The notes beneath the pieces were generated by a model. It was not told the DNA's origin. It did not search any database and saw only the letters and a list, made by a program, of their open reading frames with translations. Below are positions 16,057 through 25,277 of a DNA stretch of 64,000 nucleotides, piece after piece. The DNA comes from Pigmentiphaga litoralis (lineage in GTDB: Bacteria > Pseudomonadota > Gammaproteobacteria > Burkholderiales > Burkholderiaceae_B). The translations under genes and the position numbers were made by a program. Position 1 is the stretch's first letter, and the number at the start of each line of letters is the position of its first letter. Location of the stretch: assembly GCF_014651835.1 (NCBI RefSeq), contig NZ_BMXQ01000001.1, positions 1,178,001-1,242,000 on the forward strand, in the 5' to 3' direction.

Positions 16057-16788
16057 TCAGCCCCGCCCGAGCAGCGGCATCGACAACGGAAAGATCACGC
16101 TTTCGTACAGATTGACCTCGGGCGGCAAGGACGCCATCAGCAGCACCACCCTGGCCACGTCCGACGCCTTCATGAGTTCCCCGGGTGCAAACTTGCGCCC
16201 GGACTTTTCGGCCAGGGCCGACTCGGTCACTCCGGGATGCAGCACGCTGACGGCAATGCCATGTTCGCGCCCGTCCAGCGCCAGCGCGTGCGTCATGCCG
16301 TCCAGGCCGTGTTTGGTCGTCGTGTAAGGCACCGAGTTCGGACGAGGCACCAACGCCGCTACACTGCCCATGTTGATGATGCGCCCGCCACCGCGCGGCT
16401 TCATGACACGGAAGGCCTCGCGACTGCACAGGAAGGCACCGGTCAAATTGACGTCCAGCACCTGGCGCCAGGCGGCCAGCGTCAGGTCTTCGATGGGCTG
16501 GCTGGTCGTCACGCCGGCATTGTTCACCACCAGGTCGACACCGCCAAAGGCAGCCACCGTGCTGCCGAACAGTTGCTGTACCTGCGCCTCGTCGGTCACG
16601 TCGGTCACGCAGACCGACGCCGTGCCGCCGGCCTGCGTGATCAGCGACGCCGTCTCGGACAGGCCCTGTTCGTTGCGAGCCGCAACCATCACGCTGGCGC
16701 CCGCGGCCGCCAACGCCACCGCGACCGCACGGCCGATGCCCGAGCTGGCGCCCGTGACAATGGCCGTCTTGCCCTTCAGGTCGTTCAT
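16057..16788 (-). CDS. Short-chain dehydrogenase/reductase (SDR)
   Basis: This 243-residue classical SDR binds NAD(P) through TGASSGIG (residues 14-21). It has the NNAG structural motif, the catalytic Ser (in NMGSVAAL) and the YTTTK catalytic pair. It oxidises or reduces a hydroxyl/carbonyl group; the substrate is unknown. Its ATG overlaps the aldehyde dehydrogenase stop by four bases (ATGA), so the two are translationally coupled and it is probably the last gene of the molybdenum-hydroxylase operon. Its stop faces the TetR gene stop 15 bases away. Confidence 0.92.
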   Translation of the reverse strand: MNDLKGKTAIVTGASSGIGRAVAVALAAAGASVMVAARNEQGLSETASLITQAGGTASVCVTDVTDEAQVQQLFGSTVAAFGGVDLVVNNAGVTTSQPIEDLTLAAWRQVLDVNLTGAFLCSREAFRVMKPRGGGRIINMGSVAALVPRPNSVPYTTTKHGLDGMTHALALDGREHGIAVSVLHPGVTESALAEKSGRKFAPGELMKASDVARVVLLMASLPPEVNLYESVIFPLSMPLLGRG

Positions 16789-18230
16789 GGCGACGGGGAC
16801 TGCGAAATGAACTTGGGCGTCAGGTAGGCGGCAACGCCTTCGATGCCGCCTTCGGATCCATAGCCGCTATCCTTTACGCCACCGAACGGTGATTCGGCCG
16901 AGGCGATCGCAAAGGTGTTCATGCCGACCATGCCGCTTTCGATCCCCGACGACACCTTGATGACCCGATCCGCATTTGACGTGAACGCATAGGCCGCCAG
17001 ACCAAAGGGCAGTCGATTGGCCTGGTGCAGCGCCTCTTCGTCATCGTCGAACGGAACCACCATGGCGAGCGGGCCGAACGGTTCTTCGGATAGGACGCGC
17101 GATTCGGCATGCAGGCTTGCCAGTACGGTAGGCCGGAAAAAGAAGCCATCGCCCGACATGCGTTCGCCGCCCGTCACCACCGAAGCGCCCCGCGACCGGG
17201 CGTCGTCCACCAGCGTGTCCATGGCGGTCAGGCGGCGCGGGTTGGCCAGTGCGCCCATCTGCGACGAAGCTTCCACGCCGGGGCCGACACGCAATGCGCC
17301 GGCTGCGCGGCCGAACAGATCGACAAAGGCATCATGCACCTTGCGATGCACGAAGAAGCGCGTGGGCGAAATGCAGACCTGGCCTGCATTGCGGTACTTG
17401 CCCGCCGCCGCCATGCGGGCGACGGCCTCGACATTGACGTCGTCGAACACCAGCACGGGCGCATGGCCCCCCAGTTCCAGCGTGACCGGCTTGACGCCGC
17501 GCGCCGCCAGGCCGGCAATATGTTTGCCGACCGCGACGCTGCCGGTAAAGGACACCTTGCGCACGACGGGGGATGCGATCAGGAATTCGGACACCTCGGC
17601 CGGCACGCCAAACACCACGTTCAGCACGCCCTTGGGCAGCCCGGCGTCCTGCAATGCACGCGCGATTTCAATGGCGCAGGCAGGCGTTTCTTCGGACGGT
17701 TTGATGATGCAGGTGCAGCCGGCCGCAAGGGAACTCGCGATCTTGCGCGCCGGGATCATGGCCGGGAAATTCCACGGCGTGAACGCTGCCGTCACCCCGA
17801 TGGGCTCCTGCACGACGATCTGCCGCCAGCCGTTCTCGCGCGGCGGGATCACGCGGCCATAGGTGCGGCGGCCTTCTTCGGCCGCCCAGTCCAGCATCTC
17901 GGCCGTCACCATGACTTCAATGCGCGACTCGGTCAGCGTCTTGCCCTGCTCCAGCGACATGATGCGGGCGATACGGTCGCTGCGCTCGCGAAACAGTTGC
18001 CCCGCCTTGCGCAGGATCTCTCCGCGCGCCATTGGCGACATGATGCGCCAGCGCTGGAACGCGGCCTGGGACGTGTCGATCGCGCGTTGCAGATCGTCGG
18101 TGGTGGCATGCGGCAAATCACCCAGGCTTGCGCCGGTGGCCGGGTTGATGACCGGCTCGGAACGACGGCCGGTGGTATCGAGCCACTCGCCATCGATGAA
18201 CATTTTCAGGTCCAGCACATCATCGCTCAT
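16785..18230 (-). CDS. NAD(P)-dependent aldehyde dehydrogenase
   Basis: This 481-residue enzyme belongs to the GabD-like branch of aldehyde dehydrogenases. Visible motifs are FTPWNFPAM, FTGSVAVGK (nucleotide binding), LELGGHAPV with the general-base Glu, and GQVCISPTR with the catalytic Cys. It converts an aldehyde to its carboxylate. In a block with a hydroxycinnamoyl-CoA hydratase/lyase, whose product is an aromatic aldehyde, an aromatic aldehyde is a natural guess, although the family best matches succinate-semialdehyde dehydrogenases. The start at 18230 follows GGAG; the longer frame overlaps the upstream receptor gene. Confidence 0.93.
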   Translation of the reverse strand: MSDDVLDLKMFIDGEWLDTTGRRSEPVINPATGASLGDLPHATTDDLQRAIDTSQAAFQRWRIMSPMARGEILRKAGQLFRERSDRIARIMSLEQGKTLTESRIEVMVTAEMLDWAAEEGRRTYGRVIPPRENGWRQIVVQEPIGVTAAFTPWNFPAMIPARKIASSLAAGCTCIIKPSEETPACAIEIARALQDAGLPKGVLNVVFGVPAEVSEFLIASPVVRKVSFTGSVAVGKHIAGLAARGVKPVTLELGGHAPVLVFDDVNVEAVARMAAAGKYRNAGQVCISPTRFFVHRKVHDAFVDLFGRAAGALRVGPGVEASSQMGALANPRRLTAMDTLVDDARSRGASVVTGGERMSGDGFFFRPTVLASLHAESRVLSEEPFGPLAMVVPFDDDEEALHQANRLPFGLAAYAFTSNADRVIKVSSGIESGMVGMNTFAIASAESPFGGVKDSGYGSEGGIEGVAAYLTPKFISQSPSP

Positions 18231-18270
18231 GGATGCTCCAGATAGTTGACGTTGGCAATCATTCGCGACC

Positions 18271-19281
18271 TCATTCGGCAGTGATGCCGGCGGCGCGGAT
18301 GATCTTGCCCCACTTCTCGGTATCGGTGCGCACCAGCGTGGCCAGGTCGGCCGGGCCGCCGGGCAAGGGCTCGGCGCCAATGCTGCGCATGAACTCGGCA
18401 ATGGCCGGGTCGCGCGTCACCGCGTTGAGCCACCCTGTCAGGCTGGCCAGCACGGGCGCGGGGGCGTTGGCCGGCAGGAAGATGCCGAACCAGCCGCTCA
18501 GGTCGTAACCGGCAACGCCGGCTTCGGCCATGGTCGGCACGTCGGGCAGCGAGGTTGGACGGGTCTTCCCGGTCACGGCCAGCGCGCGAACCCGGCCGCC
18601 CTTCAGTTGCGGAATCGCCAGGGTCGCATCGGCAAACAGAAAGTCGATCCGCCCTCCGATCAGGTCGGTCATGGCCTGCGGCACGCCCTTGTAGGGCACG
18701 TTGACCGCATCTACGCCGGCCAGGGTCTTGTACAGTTCACCGGCCACCTGCCCGGTAGCGTTGCCGCTGCCCCAGGAATACTTGCCCGGCTCCCGTTTGA
18801 GGGTGGCGGTCAGTTCGGAAACTGTCTTGTAGGGCCGCGCCTCGGAATTGGTCAGCAGCACGAAGCCGAGCGAGGCTACCGTGCCCACCGGCTGGAAATC
18901 CTTGACCGGATCGAACGGCAGCTTCTTGAACAGATGGATGTTGGCGGCATGCGTCGAGTTCGGCGTGAACAGAATCGTGTAGCCGTCAGCGGGCGACTTG
19001 GCGACCATGTCGGCGGCGATATTGCCAAGTGCGCCGGCCCGGTTATCGACGACAACCGGCTGTCCGGCCTCCTTCTCGAGCCGCGCGGCCACCTGGCGCG
19101 CTACGGCATCGATGCCGCTGCCGGCGGGGTACCCCAGCACCATGCGGATCGGTTTGGTGGGATAGCCCTGCGCCTGCGCGTTACCGGCCAGGCCCAATGC
19201 CGCTGTACCGAATATCGCCAGGCTGGTCGCCGTCAAGGCCGCGGCGCTGAACGCCCGCCGTTTGGGAAGAAAGGAAGTCAT
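18271..19281 (-). CDS. Bug-family (TctC-like) periplasmic solute receptor
   Basis: This 336-residue receptor starts MTSFLPKRRAFSA, a twin-arginine-like motif before a hydrophobic stretch, with a cleavage site near AQAQ (about residue 37). The mature start GYPTKPIRMVLGYPAGSGID is a Bug signature with the usual PPGG loop replaced by PAGSG, so the ligand-binding turn differs from the other three receptors here. It lies inside the molybdenum-hydroxylase operon between the crotonase and the aldehyde dehydrogenase, so its ligand is probably the operon's substrate. GGAGA precedes the ATG. No transporter membrane genes are nearby. Confidence 0.92.
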   Translation of the reverse strand: MTSFLPKRRAFSAAALTATSLAIFGTAALGLAGNAQAQGYPTKPIRMVLGYPAGSGIDAVARQVAARLEKEAGQPVVVDNRAGALGNIAADMVAKSPADGYTILFTPNSTHAANIHLFKKLPFDPVKDFQPVGTVASLGFVLLTNSEARPYKTVSELTATLKREPGKYSWGSGNATGQVAGELYKTLAGVDAVNVPYKGVPQAMTDLIGGRIDFLFADATLAIPQLKGGRVRALAVTGKTRPTSLPDVPTMAEAGVAGYDLSGWFGIFLPANAPAPVLASLTGWLNAVTRDPAIAEFMRSIGAEPLPGGPADLATLVRTDTEKWGKIIRAAGITAE

Positions 19282-19361
19282 GCTGTCTCCTGGACAGAGC
19301 ATGGCGCGATGCATGGCCGCGCCGGTATGGGTAGGGGAAGTGCCGGAAGCTGTGGGGCGCA

Positions 19362-20087
19362 CTAGAACTTGGCCGACAGCGCCGTGCCGGCCAGATGCCC
19401 TGCCAGTCCGCTGGACGTGCCGCGCGGAAGCCCCGGCGCCAGTTCCAGGAACTGCTTGACCGCGCGTATCGTGACCGCGCCGCATCCCAGCATGATCGCG
19501 GTGATGCGTTCGACTTCCGCGTCCAGCTGATCGTCGCTGACGACCTGGCTGACCAGCCCGGCCTGCAAGGCTTCGGCCGCCGACACGGTGTCGCGTGTCA
19601 GCACCATGCGCGCCACCGTCTTGACGGGCACGCGGCCGATCAGGGCGGACATGACCAGCGTGGGCGGGATGTCGCGTTCCATTTCGGGGATCTGGAAGGT
19701 GGCGCTGTCTGCCGCGAGGGTGACGTCGCACACCCCGGCCAGCGCGCAGCCCACGCCGATCGCGCGGCCGCGGACCACGCCCAGCACCGGCACCGCCGTG
19801 GCCTTCAGGGCGTCATACAGTTCCAGCGCGGGCATGGCCACTGTGCGGCGCAGATGCTCCGCCGACGGCGCAGCGCCCTTGGCTGGCATGGGCGACACAC
19901 GCCCCGCGCAGAAATCCGCGCCGTTGCCGGACAGGCGAATCAACTTGATGTCGTCATCCAGTTGGTTGACGGCAGCAACGATCGCGCGACCCATTTCGGC
20001 GTCGAGCAGGTTGCCGTTGGCCGGCGTATTCAGCGCGATGTCGAGCAACGCGCCGCTGCGCGTGACGGTGACCTTGTCGGTGTTCAC
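19362..20087 (-). CDS. Enoyl-CoA hydratase/isomerase (crotonase) family protein
   Basis: This 241-residue protein has the crotonase fold. The oxyanion-hole segments are ADFCAGR and the GRAIGVGCALAGVCDVTLA region, and the FQIPEMERDIPP segment carries the position where many family members have a catalytic Glu. Substrate is unknown; hydration, isomerisation or thioester hydrolysis are all possible. The GTG start overlaps the Mo-subunit stop by four bases (GTGA), indicating coupled translation. It is 22-24 residues shorter than typical hydratases and has no C-terminal extension. Confidence 0.87.
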   Translation of the reverse strand: MNTDKVTVTRSGALLDIALNTPANGNLLDAEMGRAIVAAVNQLDDDIKLIRLSGNGADFCAGRVSPMPAKGAAPSAEHLRRTVAMPALELYDALKATAVPVLGVVRGRAIGVGCALAGVCDVTLAADSATFQIPEMERDIPPTLVMSALIGRVPVKTVARMVLTRDTVSAAEALQAGLVSQVVSDDQLDAEVERITAIMLGCGAVTIRAVKQFLELAPGLPRGTSSGLAGHLAGTALSAKF

Positions 20088-22441
20088 ACTCTGTCCCCTT
20101 GATGGATGGCTTCCCAGATCGACGCCGCCGTGGCGGGCATCGGCAACTCGTCGGTGGTGACCTCGCGCAGTGCGTCGGCCAGGGCATTGAAGATCGCAGC
20201 GGTGGCCGGCGTAATGCCGCTTTCGCCCCCGCCCTTGACGCCCAGCGGGTTGCCGCTGGTCGGGTCTTCCGTCAGTTCGATGCGCAGGGGCGGCAAGGCC
20301 CCGGCGCGCGCAACGCCATAGTCCATGTACGACCCGCTGAGCACCTGGCCGCTTTCCGGATCGACCTGGAAGCCTTCGTACAGGGCCTGGCCAATGCCTT
20401 GGGCCAGTCCGCCGTGCACCTGGCCTTCGACGATCAGCGGATTGATGGGCGTGCCGACATCGTCGATGGACGTGTAGCGCGTGAGTTCCACCTCGCCGGT
20501 ATCCGGATCGACCTCCAGTTCACACACGGCGGCGCCGGTCGGATGGGCCGGGATACGACCGTTGAATTCCGCAACGACCCGGAAGCGGTGGGTATCGGCC
20601 TGGCCGGCATCCGCATCCGGCAGACCGGACTCCGCAATCTGCCGGGCCACGTCCGCGAGGCCCACCTTGCGCTGCGAGGTCGCATCGACAAACTCGCCAT
20701 CGATGAAGCTGACCTGTCCTTCGGTGGTGTCCAGCAGCGCCGCGGCCACGGGCTTGCCCAGATCGACCAGCGATGACACGGCCTGCACGATCAGTGTGCC
20801 CACCAGCCGCATGGACCGGTCTGAATGCGTACCGCCGCCCACGCTTACAAAGGCGGAGTCACCGGTGCGCAGCTTGATGGCGTCAAACGGCACACCCAGC
20901 TTGTCGGCCAGTACCTGCGCGAACGTGGTCGCATGGCCCTGCCCGGTGGTTTGCGTGCCGGCCACCAGATCCACGGTGCCATCGGGTTCGACCATCAGTT
21001 CGATGCGCTCTTTGGGCGCGCCCACTGGCGACTCGACATAGTTCGCCACGCCGATGCCCAGCCACCGCCCGCGTTCGCGCGCCGCCGCGCGGCGAGCGTC
21101 GACGGCTTCCCATTCGGCTACGGTCAACGCGCGTTCCATGTTGGCGGCAAACGCCCCGCTGTCGTAGTTCAGGCCCATCGGACTGCGGTACGGCATCTGG
21201 TCCGGCTGGATCAGGTTGCGGCGGCGGATCTCGATCCGATCGATCCCGAGTTCGCGCGCGGCAATGTCCAGCATGCGTTCCATCACATGCGTGGACTCGG
21301 GCCGGCCGGCGCCGCGATACGGGCCGGTCGGCGCACTGTTGGTCATGACTGCGCTCAATTTTGCAGCGGCGGCAGGCACGTGATAGACCGTCGTCATCAC
21401 GCGCGAGCCGTTCGACAGGGGCACGTACGACACCGTATGCGCCCCCACGTTGCCGATCAGTTCGTGGTCCACCGCCAGGATGCGGCCGTCGGCCGACAGC
21501 GCCATGGCCGCACGCGCCACCTGGTCGCGGCCCTGGTAGTCGGACAGGAAGGCCTCGTTGCGATCGCTGGTCCACTTGACTGGCCGCCCTACCCGCCTGG
21601 CGGCCCACAGCACCGCCAGCTGTTCCGGATTGACCATGCTGCGCGGCCCGAAGCCGCCGCCCACATCGGGGCTGATCACCCGCACCTGCGTGCGTGGCAC
21701 CTTGAGCGCATCCGCAATGCACAGCTGCTGGCGCGTCACGCCCTGGCTGCCCGAGATCAGCAGATAGCCGGTGTCGGGGTCGTAGCTGCCCAGGGCCGAG
21801 CGCGGTTCCATCTGGCAATTAACGATGCGGCTGTTGCGAAATTCGCGCCGCACCACATGATGCGCACCGGCAAAGATGCGGGCGATGGCTTCCGGATCGC
21901 CGATCTGCACCTGGAAGCACAGGTTCGATGGCAGGTCGTCCCACAACTGCGGCGCATCGGGAAGCATGCCCTTGTCGGCATCCACCACTGCAGGCAAGGG
22001 ATCGTAGTCAACGTCAACCATTTCGGCGGCATCGCGCGCTTCGCGCTGCGTTTCGGCCACCACCATCACGACGGCCTCGCCCACATGGCGCACCTTGTCG
22101 ATCGGCAGCGGAATATGGCGCTGGTTGAAGACGTGGCCGGTCAATGAATTGTTGAAGGCACGCTGTTCGTGCGCGATGGCATCCGCCGGATTGGGCACGT
22201 GGTCCATGCCCTGATGGCCATCGTCCAGGTAGTCCTGGCCCGTCAGCACGGCAATCACGCCGGGCGCAGACCGCGCCGCTTCGAGGTCCATGCCGCGGAT
22301 GAGCGCATGCGGGCGCGATGAACGCAGGAAGGCGGCATACACCTGCCCGGGCAGGGACACATCATCCGTGTACTGCCCTTTTCCTGCGACCAGGCGCGCG
22401 TCTTCGGCGCGCGGCATGGGCTGTCCGATCAGCTTAGGCAT
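20084..22441 (-). CDS. Molybdenum hydroxylase large subunit (aldehyde oxidase / CoxL form II type)
   Basis: This 785-residue subunit binds the molybdopterin cofactor of a xanthine-oxidase-family hydroxylase. It starts [20 protein letters not shown], the typical ab-hammerhead N-terminus. It contains GGGFGPRS, GPYRGAGRPE and the catalytic Glu in GVKGGGESG near the C-terminus. The segment GPYRGAGRPE replaces the AYxCSFR loop that marks true aerobic CO dehydrogenases, so oxidation of an aldehyde or an aromatic N-heterocycle is far more likely than CO. The start overlaps the 2Fe-2S subunit stop by 8 bases. Gene order in transcription is FAD subunit, CoxG, 2Fe-2S, Mo subunit. Confidence 0.95.
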   Translation of the reverse strand: MPKLIGQPMPRAEDARLVAGKGQYTDDVSLPGQVYAAFLRSSRPHALIRGMDLEAARSAPGVIAVLTGQDYLDDGHQGMDHVPNPADAIAHEQRAFNNSLTGHVFNQRHIPLPIDKVRHVGEAVVMVVAETQREARDAAEMVDVDYDPLPAVVDADKGMLPDAPQLWDDLPSNLCFQVQIGDPEAIARIFAGAHHVVRREFRNSRIVNCQMEPRSALGSYDPDTGYLLISGSQGVTRQQLCIADALKVPRTQVRVISPDVGGGFGPRSMVNPEQLAVLWAARRVGRPVKWTSDRNEAFLSDYQGRDQVARAAMALSADGRILAVDHELIGNVGAHTVSYVPLSNGSRVMTTVYHVPAAAAKLSAVMTNSAPTGPYRGAGRPESTHVMERMLDIAARELGIDRIEIRRRNLIQPDQMPYRSPMGLNYDSGAFAANMERALTVAEWEAVDARRAAARERGRWLGIGVANYVESPVGAPKERIELMVEPDGTVDLVAGTQTTGQGHATTFAQVLADKLGVPFDAIKLRTGDSAFVSVGGGTHSDRSMRLVGTLIVQAVSSLVDLGKPVAAALLDTTEGQVSFIDGEFVDATSQRKVGLADVARQIAESGLPDADAGQADTHRFRVVAEFNGRIPAHPTGAAVCELEVDPDTGEVELTRYTSIDDVGTPINPLIVEGQVHGGLAQGIGQALYEGFQVDPESGQVLSGSYMDYGVARAGALPPLRIELTEDPTSGNPLGVKGGGESGITPATAAIFNALADALREVTTDELPMPATAASIWEAIHQGDRV

Positions 22442-22952
22442 GCGCGGCTCCCTGGGTCGTGGTTGCCGCCGGGCCGCCGGCGTCGGCGCGCCGCGCCGCC
22501 GCGGCATGCCGGACCGCTTCAATGATGTTGACGTAGCCGGTGCAGCGGCAGATATTGCCTTCCAGGCCATGGCAGATCGACGCATCGTCCAGGCGCCCAT
22601 CCACCGTCAGGTAGTGATCGACCGCCATGATCATGCCCGGCGTGCAGAAGCCGCACTGCAGGCCGTGGCAGGCCACGAAAGCTTCCTGGACGGGGCCCAG
22701 GGCATCCGGCGTTGGCGCCAGACCTTCGATGGTGACCACCTCGCCACCACTGGCCTGGGCCGCCAGCACGGAACAGGACTTGACCGCGACGCCGTCCAGA
22801 TGCACGGTGCACGCGCCGCACTGGCTGGTGTCGCAGCCCACGTGCGTGCCCGTCAGGCCCAGGTCCTTGCGAATGAATTCGACCAGCAGGGTGCGGTCGT
22901 CCACGTCGCGCGACACCGCCTCGCCATTGATCGTGAGATGGACCTGCGTCAT
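22434..22952 (-). CDS. Molybdenum hydroxylase 2Fe-2S subunit (CoxS-like)
   Basis: This 172-residue subunit carries two [2Fe-2S] clusters that pass electrons from the Mo centre to FAD. The N-terminal plant-ferredoxin-type cluster uses [13 protein letters not shown] and a later Cys in VKSCS. The C-terminal cluster uses CGFCTPGM and CRCTGY. The last about 20 residues are Ala-rich. The start overlaps the CoxG stop by four bases (ATGA), so translation is coupled. The subunit matches the small chain of aldehyde oxidase/CO dehydrogenase-type enzymes in length and motif order. Confidence 0.96.
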   Translation of the reverse strand: MTQVHLTINGEAVSRDVDDRTLLVEFIRKDLGLTGTHVGCDTSQCGACTVHLDGVAVKSCSVLAAQASGGEVVTIEGLAPTPDALGPVQEAFVACHGLQCGFCTPGMIMAVDHYLTVDGRLDDASICHGLEGNICRCTGYVNIIEAVRHAAAARRADAGGPAATTTQGAAHA

Positions 22953-23404
22953 GCCTGCCCCACCCGTTCCGTCATCGCCGCCGAAAACCGCTTGAAGAAT
23001 TCATCGGCCAGCTTGTTGGTCACGGACCCGATCAGGCGCGAGCCGATCTGCGCCAACTTGCCGCCGACTTCGGCCACCGCAACGTACACCAGCTCGCACC
23101 CTTCGTCGGTATCGGTGAGGGTCACGGTCGCCGTCATCTTGCCGAAGCCGGCCATGCCGCCGTCGCCCTGGCCGATGATGGTGTAGCCGGTGTCTTCGAC
23201 CTTGTCGGCAATGGCAAGCCTGCCCTTGAAGCGCGCCTTGACCGGCCCGATGGCCGCTACGACGACGGCAGCATAGGTGTCCGGCCCGGTAGGCTCGAAC
23301 GCCTCGCAGCCTGGCACGCAGGCCTGCAGCACGGCGGGGTCATTGAGGCCAGCCCAGACCTGGGTGCGGGCGGCCGGAATACGATGACTGCCTTTGAATT
23401 CCAT
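22949..23404 (-). CDS. CoxG-like SRPBCC-fold protein
   Basis: This 151-residue protein matches the CoxG family (SRPBCC/START-like fold): the [21 protein letters not shown]-terminus, [19 protein letters not shown], and the C-terminal [15 protein letters not shown] helix. CoxG proteins recruit or assemble molybdenum hydroxylases at the membrane, so a maturation role for the downstream-encoded enzyme is expected. The start at 23404 is chosen because it gives the family's normal N-terminus; the open frame upstream encodes a 13-bp tandem repeat. It overlaps the 2Fe-2S subunit gene. Confidence 0.9.
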   Translation of the reverse strand: MEFKGSHRIPAARTQVWAGLNDPAVLQACVPGCEAFEPTGPDTYAAVVVAAIGPVKARFKGRLAIADKVEDTGYTIIGQGDGGMAGFGKMTATVTLTDTDEGCELVYVAVAEVGGKLAQIGSRLIGSVTNKLADEFFKRFSAAMTERVGQA

Positions 23405-23425
23405 GACGATTCCAGAAGAAAGAAT

Positions 23426-23477
23426 GAGTGATGTCGCAGAGTGATATCGCTGGGTGATGCCGCAGAGCGATGTCGCC
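23426..23477. repeat. Four tandem 13-bp repeats before coxG
   Basis: Four consecutive 13-bp units with consensus GAGTGATGTCGCA occupy 23426-23438, 23439-23451, 23452-23464 and 23465-23477, each differing from the consensus at no more than three positions. They lie in the 151-base gap between the FAD-subunit gene and the CoxG gene, 22 bases before the CoxG start on the minus strand. Such iterons could be a regulator array or a replication-slippage repeat. Confidence 0.75.
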
Positions 23478-23555
23478 GCACGGTGACCTGGAAGCAGGCG
23501 CTGGCCTTGCATGGGTGCGCGGCGCCGGGCAGCACGTCGCGTGCTGCCCGCCCGC

Positions 23556-24362
23556 TCAGCGGGGCCGAGGCGTCAAGGCTTCGACGGCGCGCCGGGTCAT
23601 GACCCGCACCAGGTTCGCGCGATAGGCCGCGCTGCCATTGGCATCGGTGTTGAACAGCGTTTCGTCGATCGCGGCATCGGTCAGGCGGTCCGCCTGACCG
23701 TCACCCGCCAGGGCCGCTTCGGCTTCAAGCCACCGGAATACCGACGATCCCGCGCCCGTTACGGCCACGCGCACGGCGTCACCGAACTGCGCGACGAAGA
23801 CGCCTGCCACGGCGTACCCCGTGGCCCGGTGCCGCAGCTTCTGGTACGCGGCGCGATCGGGCACCGGAAATTCGATGGCCACGATCAACTCGCCGGGTTC
23901 CAGCGCGGTCTCGAACATGCCAACAAAGAAATCATCGGCCGGAATGCGGCGGGTGCTGGTCTCGATCATGGCGCCCAGGCCAAGCACCGCGGCCGGGTAA
24001 TCCGCGGCCGGGTCATTGTTGGCGACCGAGCCGCCCAGCGTGCCGCGATTACGCACCTGCGGGTCGGCAATCAGGCCTGCCAGCGCGGCCAGGGCGGGGA
24101 TCGTGCCGGCCACCATGTCGGATCGCGCAACCTCGACATGTTTCGTCGCGGCGCCGATACGCAGCACATCGCCGTTCAGGCCGATGCCGCGCAGGGCGTC
24201 GAGCCGCGACAGGTCCACCAGGTGCGACGGGGCGGCAAGGCGCTGTTTGAGCGTGGGTATGAGGGTCATGCCGCCTGACAGCGGCTTGGCGTCTTCCTGG
24301 TCGGCCAACAGCGCCAGGGCCTGGTCCAGGGTGTCTGGACGAACATAGCTCAACGGGTACAC
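23556..24362 (-). CDS. Molybdenum hydroxylase FAD-binding subunit (CoxM-like)
   Basis: This 268-residue subunit binds FAD. The first FAD motif is in PLSGGMTLIPTLKQR, the second in RNRGTLGGSVANNDPAADYP, and the CO-dehydrogenase FAD C-terminal domain follows from about residue 165. It opens with MYPLSYVRPDTLDQALALLA, standard for the family, and is the first gene of the molybdenum-hydroxylase unit. It is separated from CoxG by 151 bases that hold a tandem repeat, an unusual interruption for such an operon. The 40-bp dispersed element lies 99-138 bases upstream of its start. Confidence 0.95.
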   Translation of the reverse strand: MYPLSYVRPDTLDQALALLADQEDAKPLSGGMTLIPTLKQRLAAPSHLVDLSRLDALRGIGLNGDVLRIGAATKHVEVARSDMVAGTIPALAALAGLIADPQVRNRGTLGGSVANNDPAADYPAAVLGLGAMIETSTRRIPADDFFVGMFETALEPGELIVAIEFPVPDRAAYQKLRHRATGYAVAGVFVAQFGDAVRVAVTGAGSSVFRWLEAEAALAGDGQADRLTDAAIDETLFNTDANGSAAYRANLVRVMTRRAVEALTPRPR

Positions 24363-24460
24363 AGTGGGTCCATCCGTGATGGGCGTATGCCAGCGCCTTG
24401 TCTCCGATCGCTGTCATCGTTATAGGAATACGGCCAATGTATCGGAAAGCCCGGGCGAGC

Positions 24461-24500
24461 TGAATCACATAAAATTGATGGAGTCACAAGCGAATTCGAT
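24461..24500. repeat. 40-bp dispersed element, copy 2
   Basis: In reverse complement this equals the element at 7759-7798 at 36 of 40 positions, with GTGACTC and GTGATTC again spaced 19 bases apart. It overlaps the last codons and TGA stop of the hydrolase gene and lies upstream of the molybdenum-hydroxylase genes transcribed away on the same (minus) strand. In both copies the element has the same orientation relative to the downstream operon. Confidence 0.6.
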
Positions 24501-25251
24501 CATTGAGAAATGCGTCGATCCGCGTGCCCAAAATGACGGGCGCCTCGTACATCGGATAGTGGCCCGCATTGCCGATCACCTCCACGGTGGCGTTCGGGTA
24601 GAAGCGCATCCAGGTGTCGCGCATCAGCGCTTCCGACAGGGTCGGATCGTGTTCCCCGATGAACAGGCCCACTGGCAATTCCAGCCCGGCAATACCTGCC
24701 GAGATGTCTTCGGTCGCCCATTCGCGCAGGTAGGCCCGCATGGCGTCGGGCCGCATCAGGCCGTCGGACGCCGCCGCCATGCGATCCAGCCAGGTGGCCG
24801 ACAGACGCCCGCCCGTCGACACGTCAAAGATCTTGCGACGCACGCTGACGTCATCGACCGCCTTGTCAAAAAAACCCAGCCGGGCGGCGTCCATGCGCGA
24901 GCCGCAGGCCGGCACGGCGTTAATGCCGATCAGCGCTTGAACGCGCGACGGCGCCCGCGCCAGCACGTGCTGGATCGCCACGCCACCCATCGAATGCCCG
25001 ATCAGGCTGAAGCGATCCCACCCCAGCTGGTCGGCCAGGGCGATGACATCGTCAGCATGCTGCGCAAAGCCGTAGGGGCCTGCATGGTCGCGCGCCGTGC
25101 CGTAGCCGCGGTAGTCGACCAGCGCGACGGTGCTGGCTGCCGGGTCCATGGCGTCGAACAGCGTGCCCCAGTGGGCTGCGCTGCCCATCCAGCCGCTCAT
25201 GGCGATGACGTGACGGGGCCCGTGGCCCACTGTGACAGGGGTCGGATGCAT
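24484..25251 (-). CDS. Alpha/beta hydrolase
   Basis: This 255-residue enzyme has the alpha/beta-hydrolase fold with the nucleophile elbow GHSMGG, an acid residue in GEHDPT and the catalytic His in GNAGHYP. It has no signal peptide. It resembles small aromatic-ester or meta-cleavage-type hydrolases in length; the substrate is unknown. It starts 26 bases after the acyl-CoA dehydrogenase stop and is probably the last gene of the hydratase/lyase-synthetase-dehydrogenase unit. Its final codons (DRIRL then TGA) lie inside the 40-bp dispersed element. Confidence 0.9.
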   Translation of the reverse strand: MHPTPVTVGHGPRHVIAMSGWMGSAAHWGTLFDAMDPAASTVALVDYRGYGTARDHAGPYGFAQHADDVIALADQLGWDRFSLIGHSMGGVAIQHVLARAPSRVQALIGINAVPACGSRMDAARLGFFDKAVDDVSVRRKIFDVSTGGRLSATWLDRMAAASDGLMRPDAMRAYLREWATEDISAGIAGLELPVGLFIGEHDPTLSEALMRDTWMRFYPNATVEVIGNAGHYPMYEAPVILGTRIDAFLNDRIRL

Positions 25252-25277
25252 GGCGGATTCCTTGTGTGTAGGGGTGA

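Noticed and set aside
23426-23477. CRISPR array
   Set aside because: The 13-bp units are directly adjacent with no spacers and no cas genes are present.
20084-24362. Aerobic carbon monoxide dehydrogenase
   Set aside because: The Mo subunit lacks the AYxCSFR loop; a form II or aldehyde-oxidase-type enzyme is more likely.
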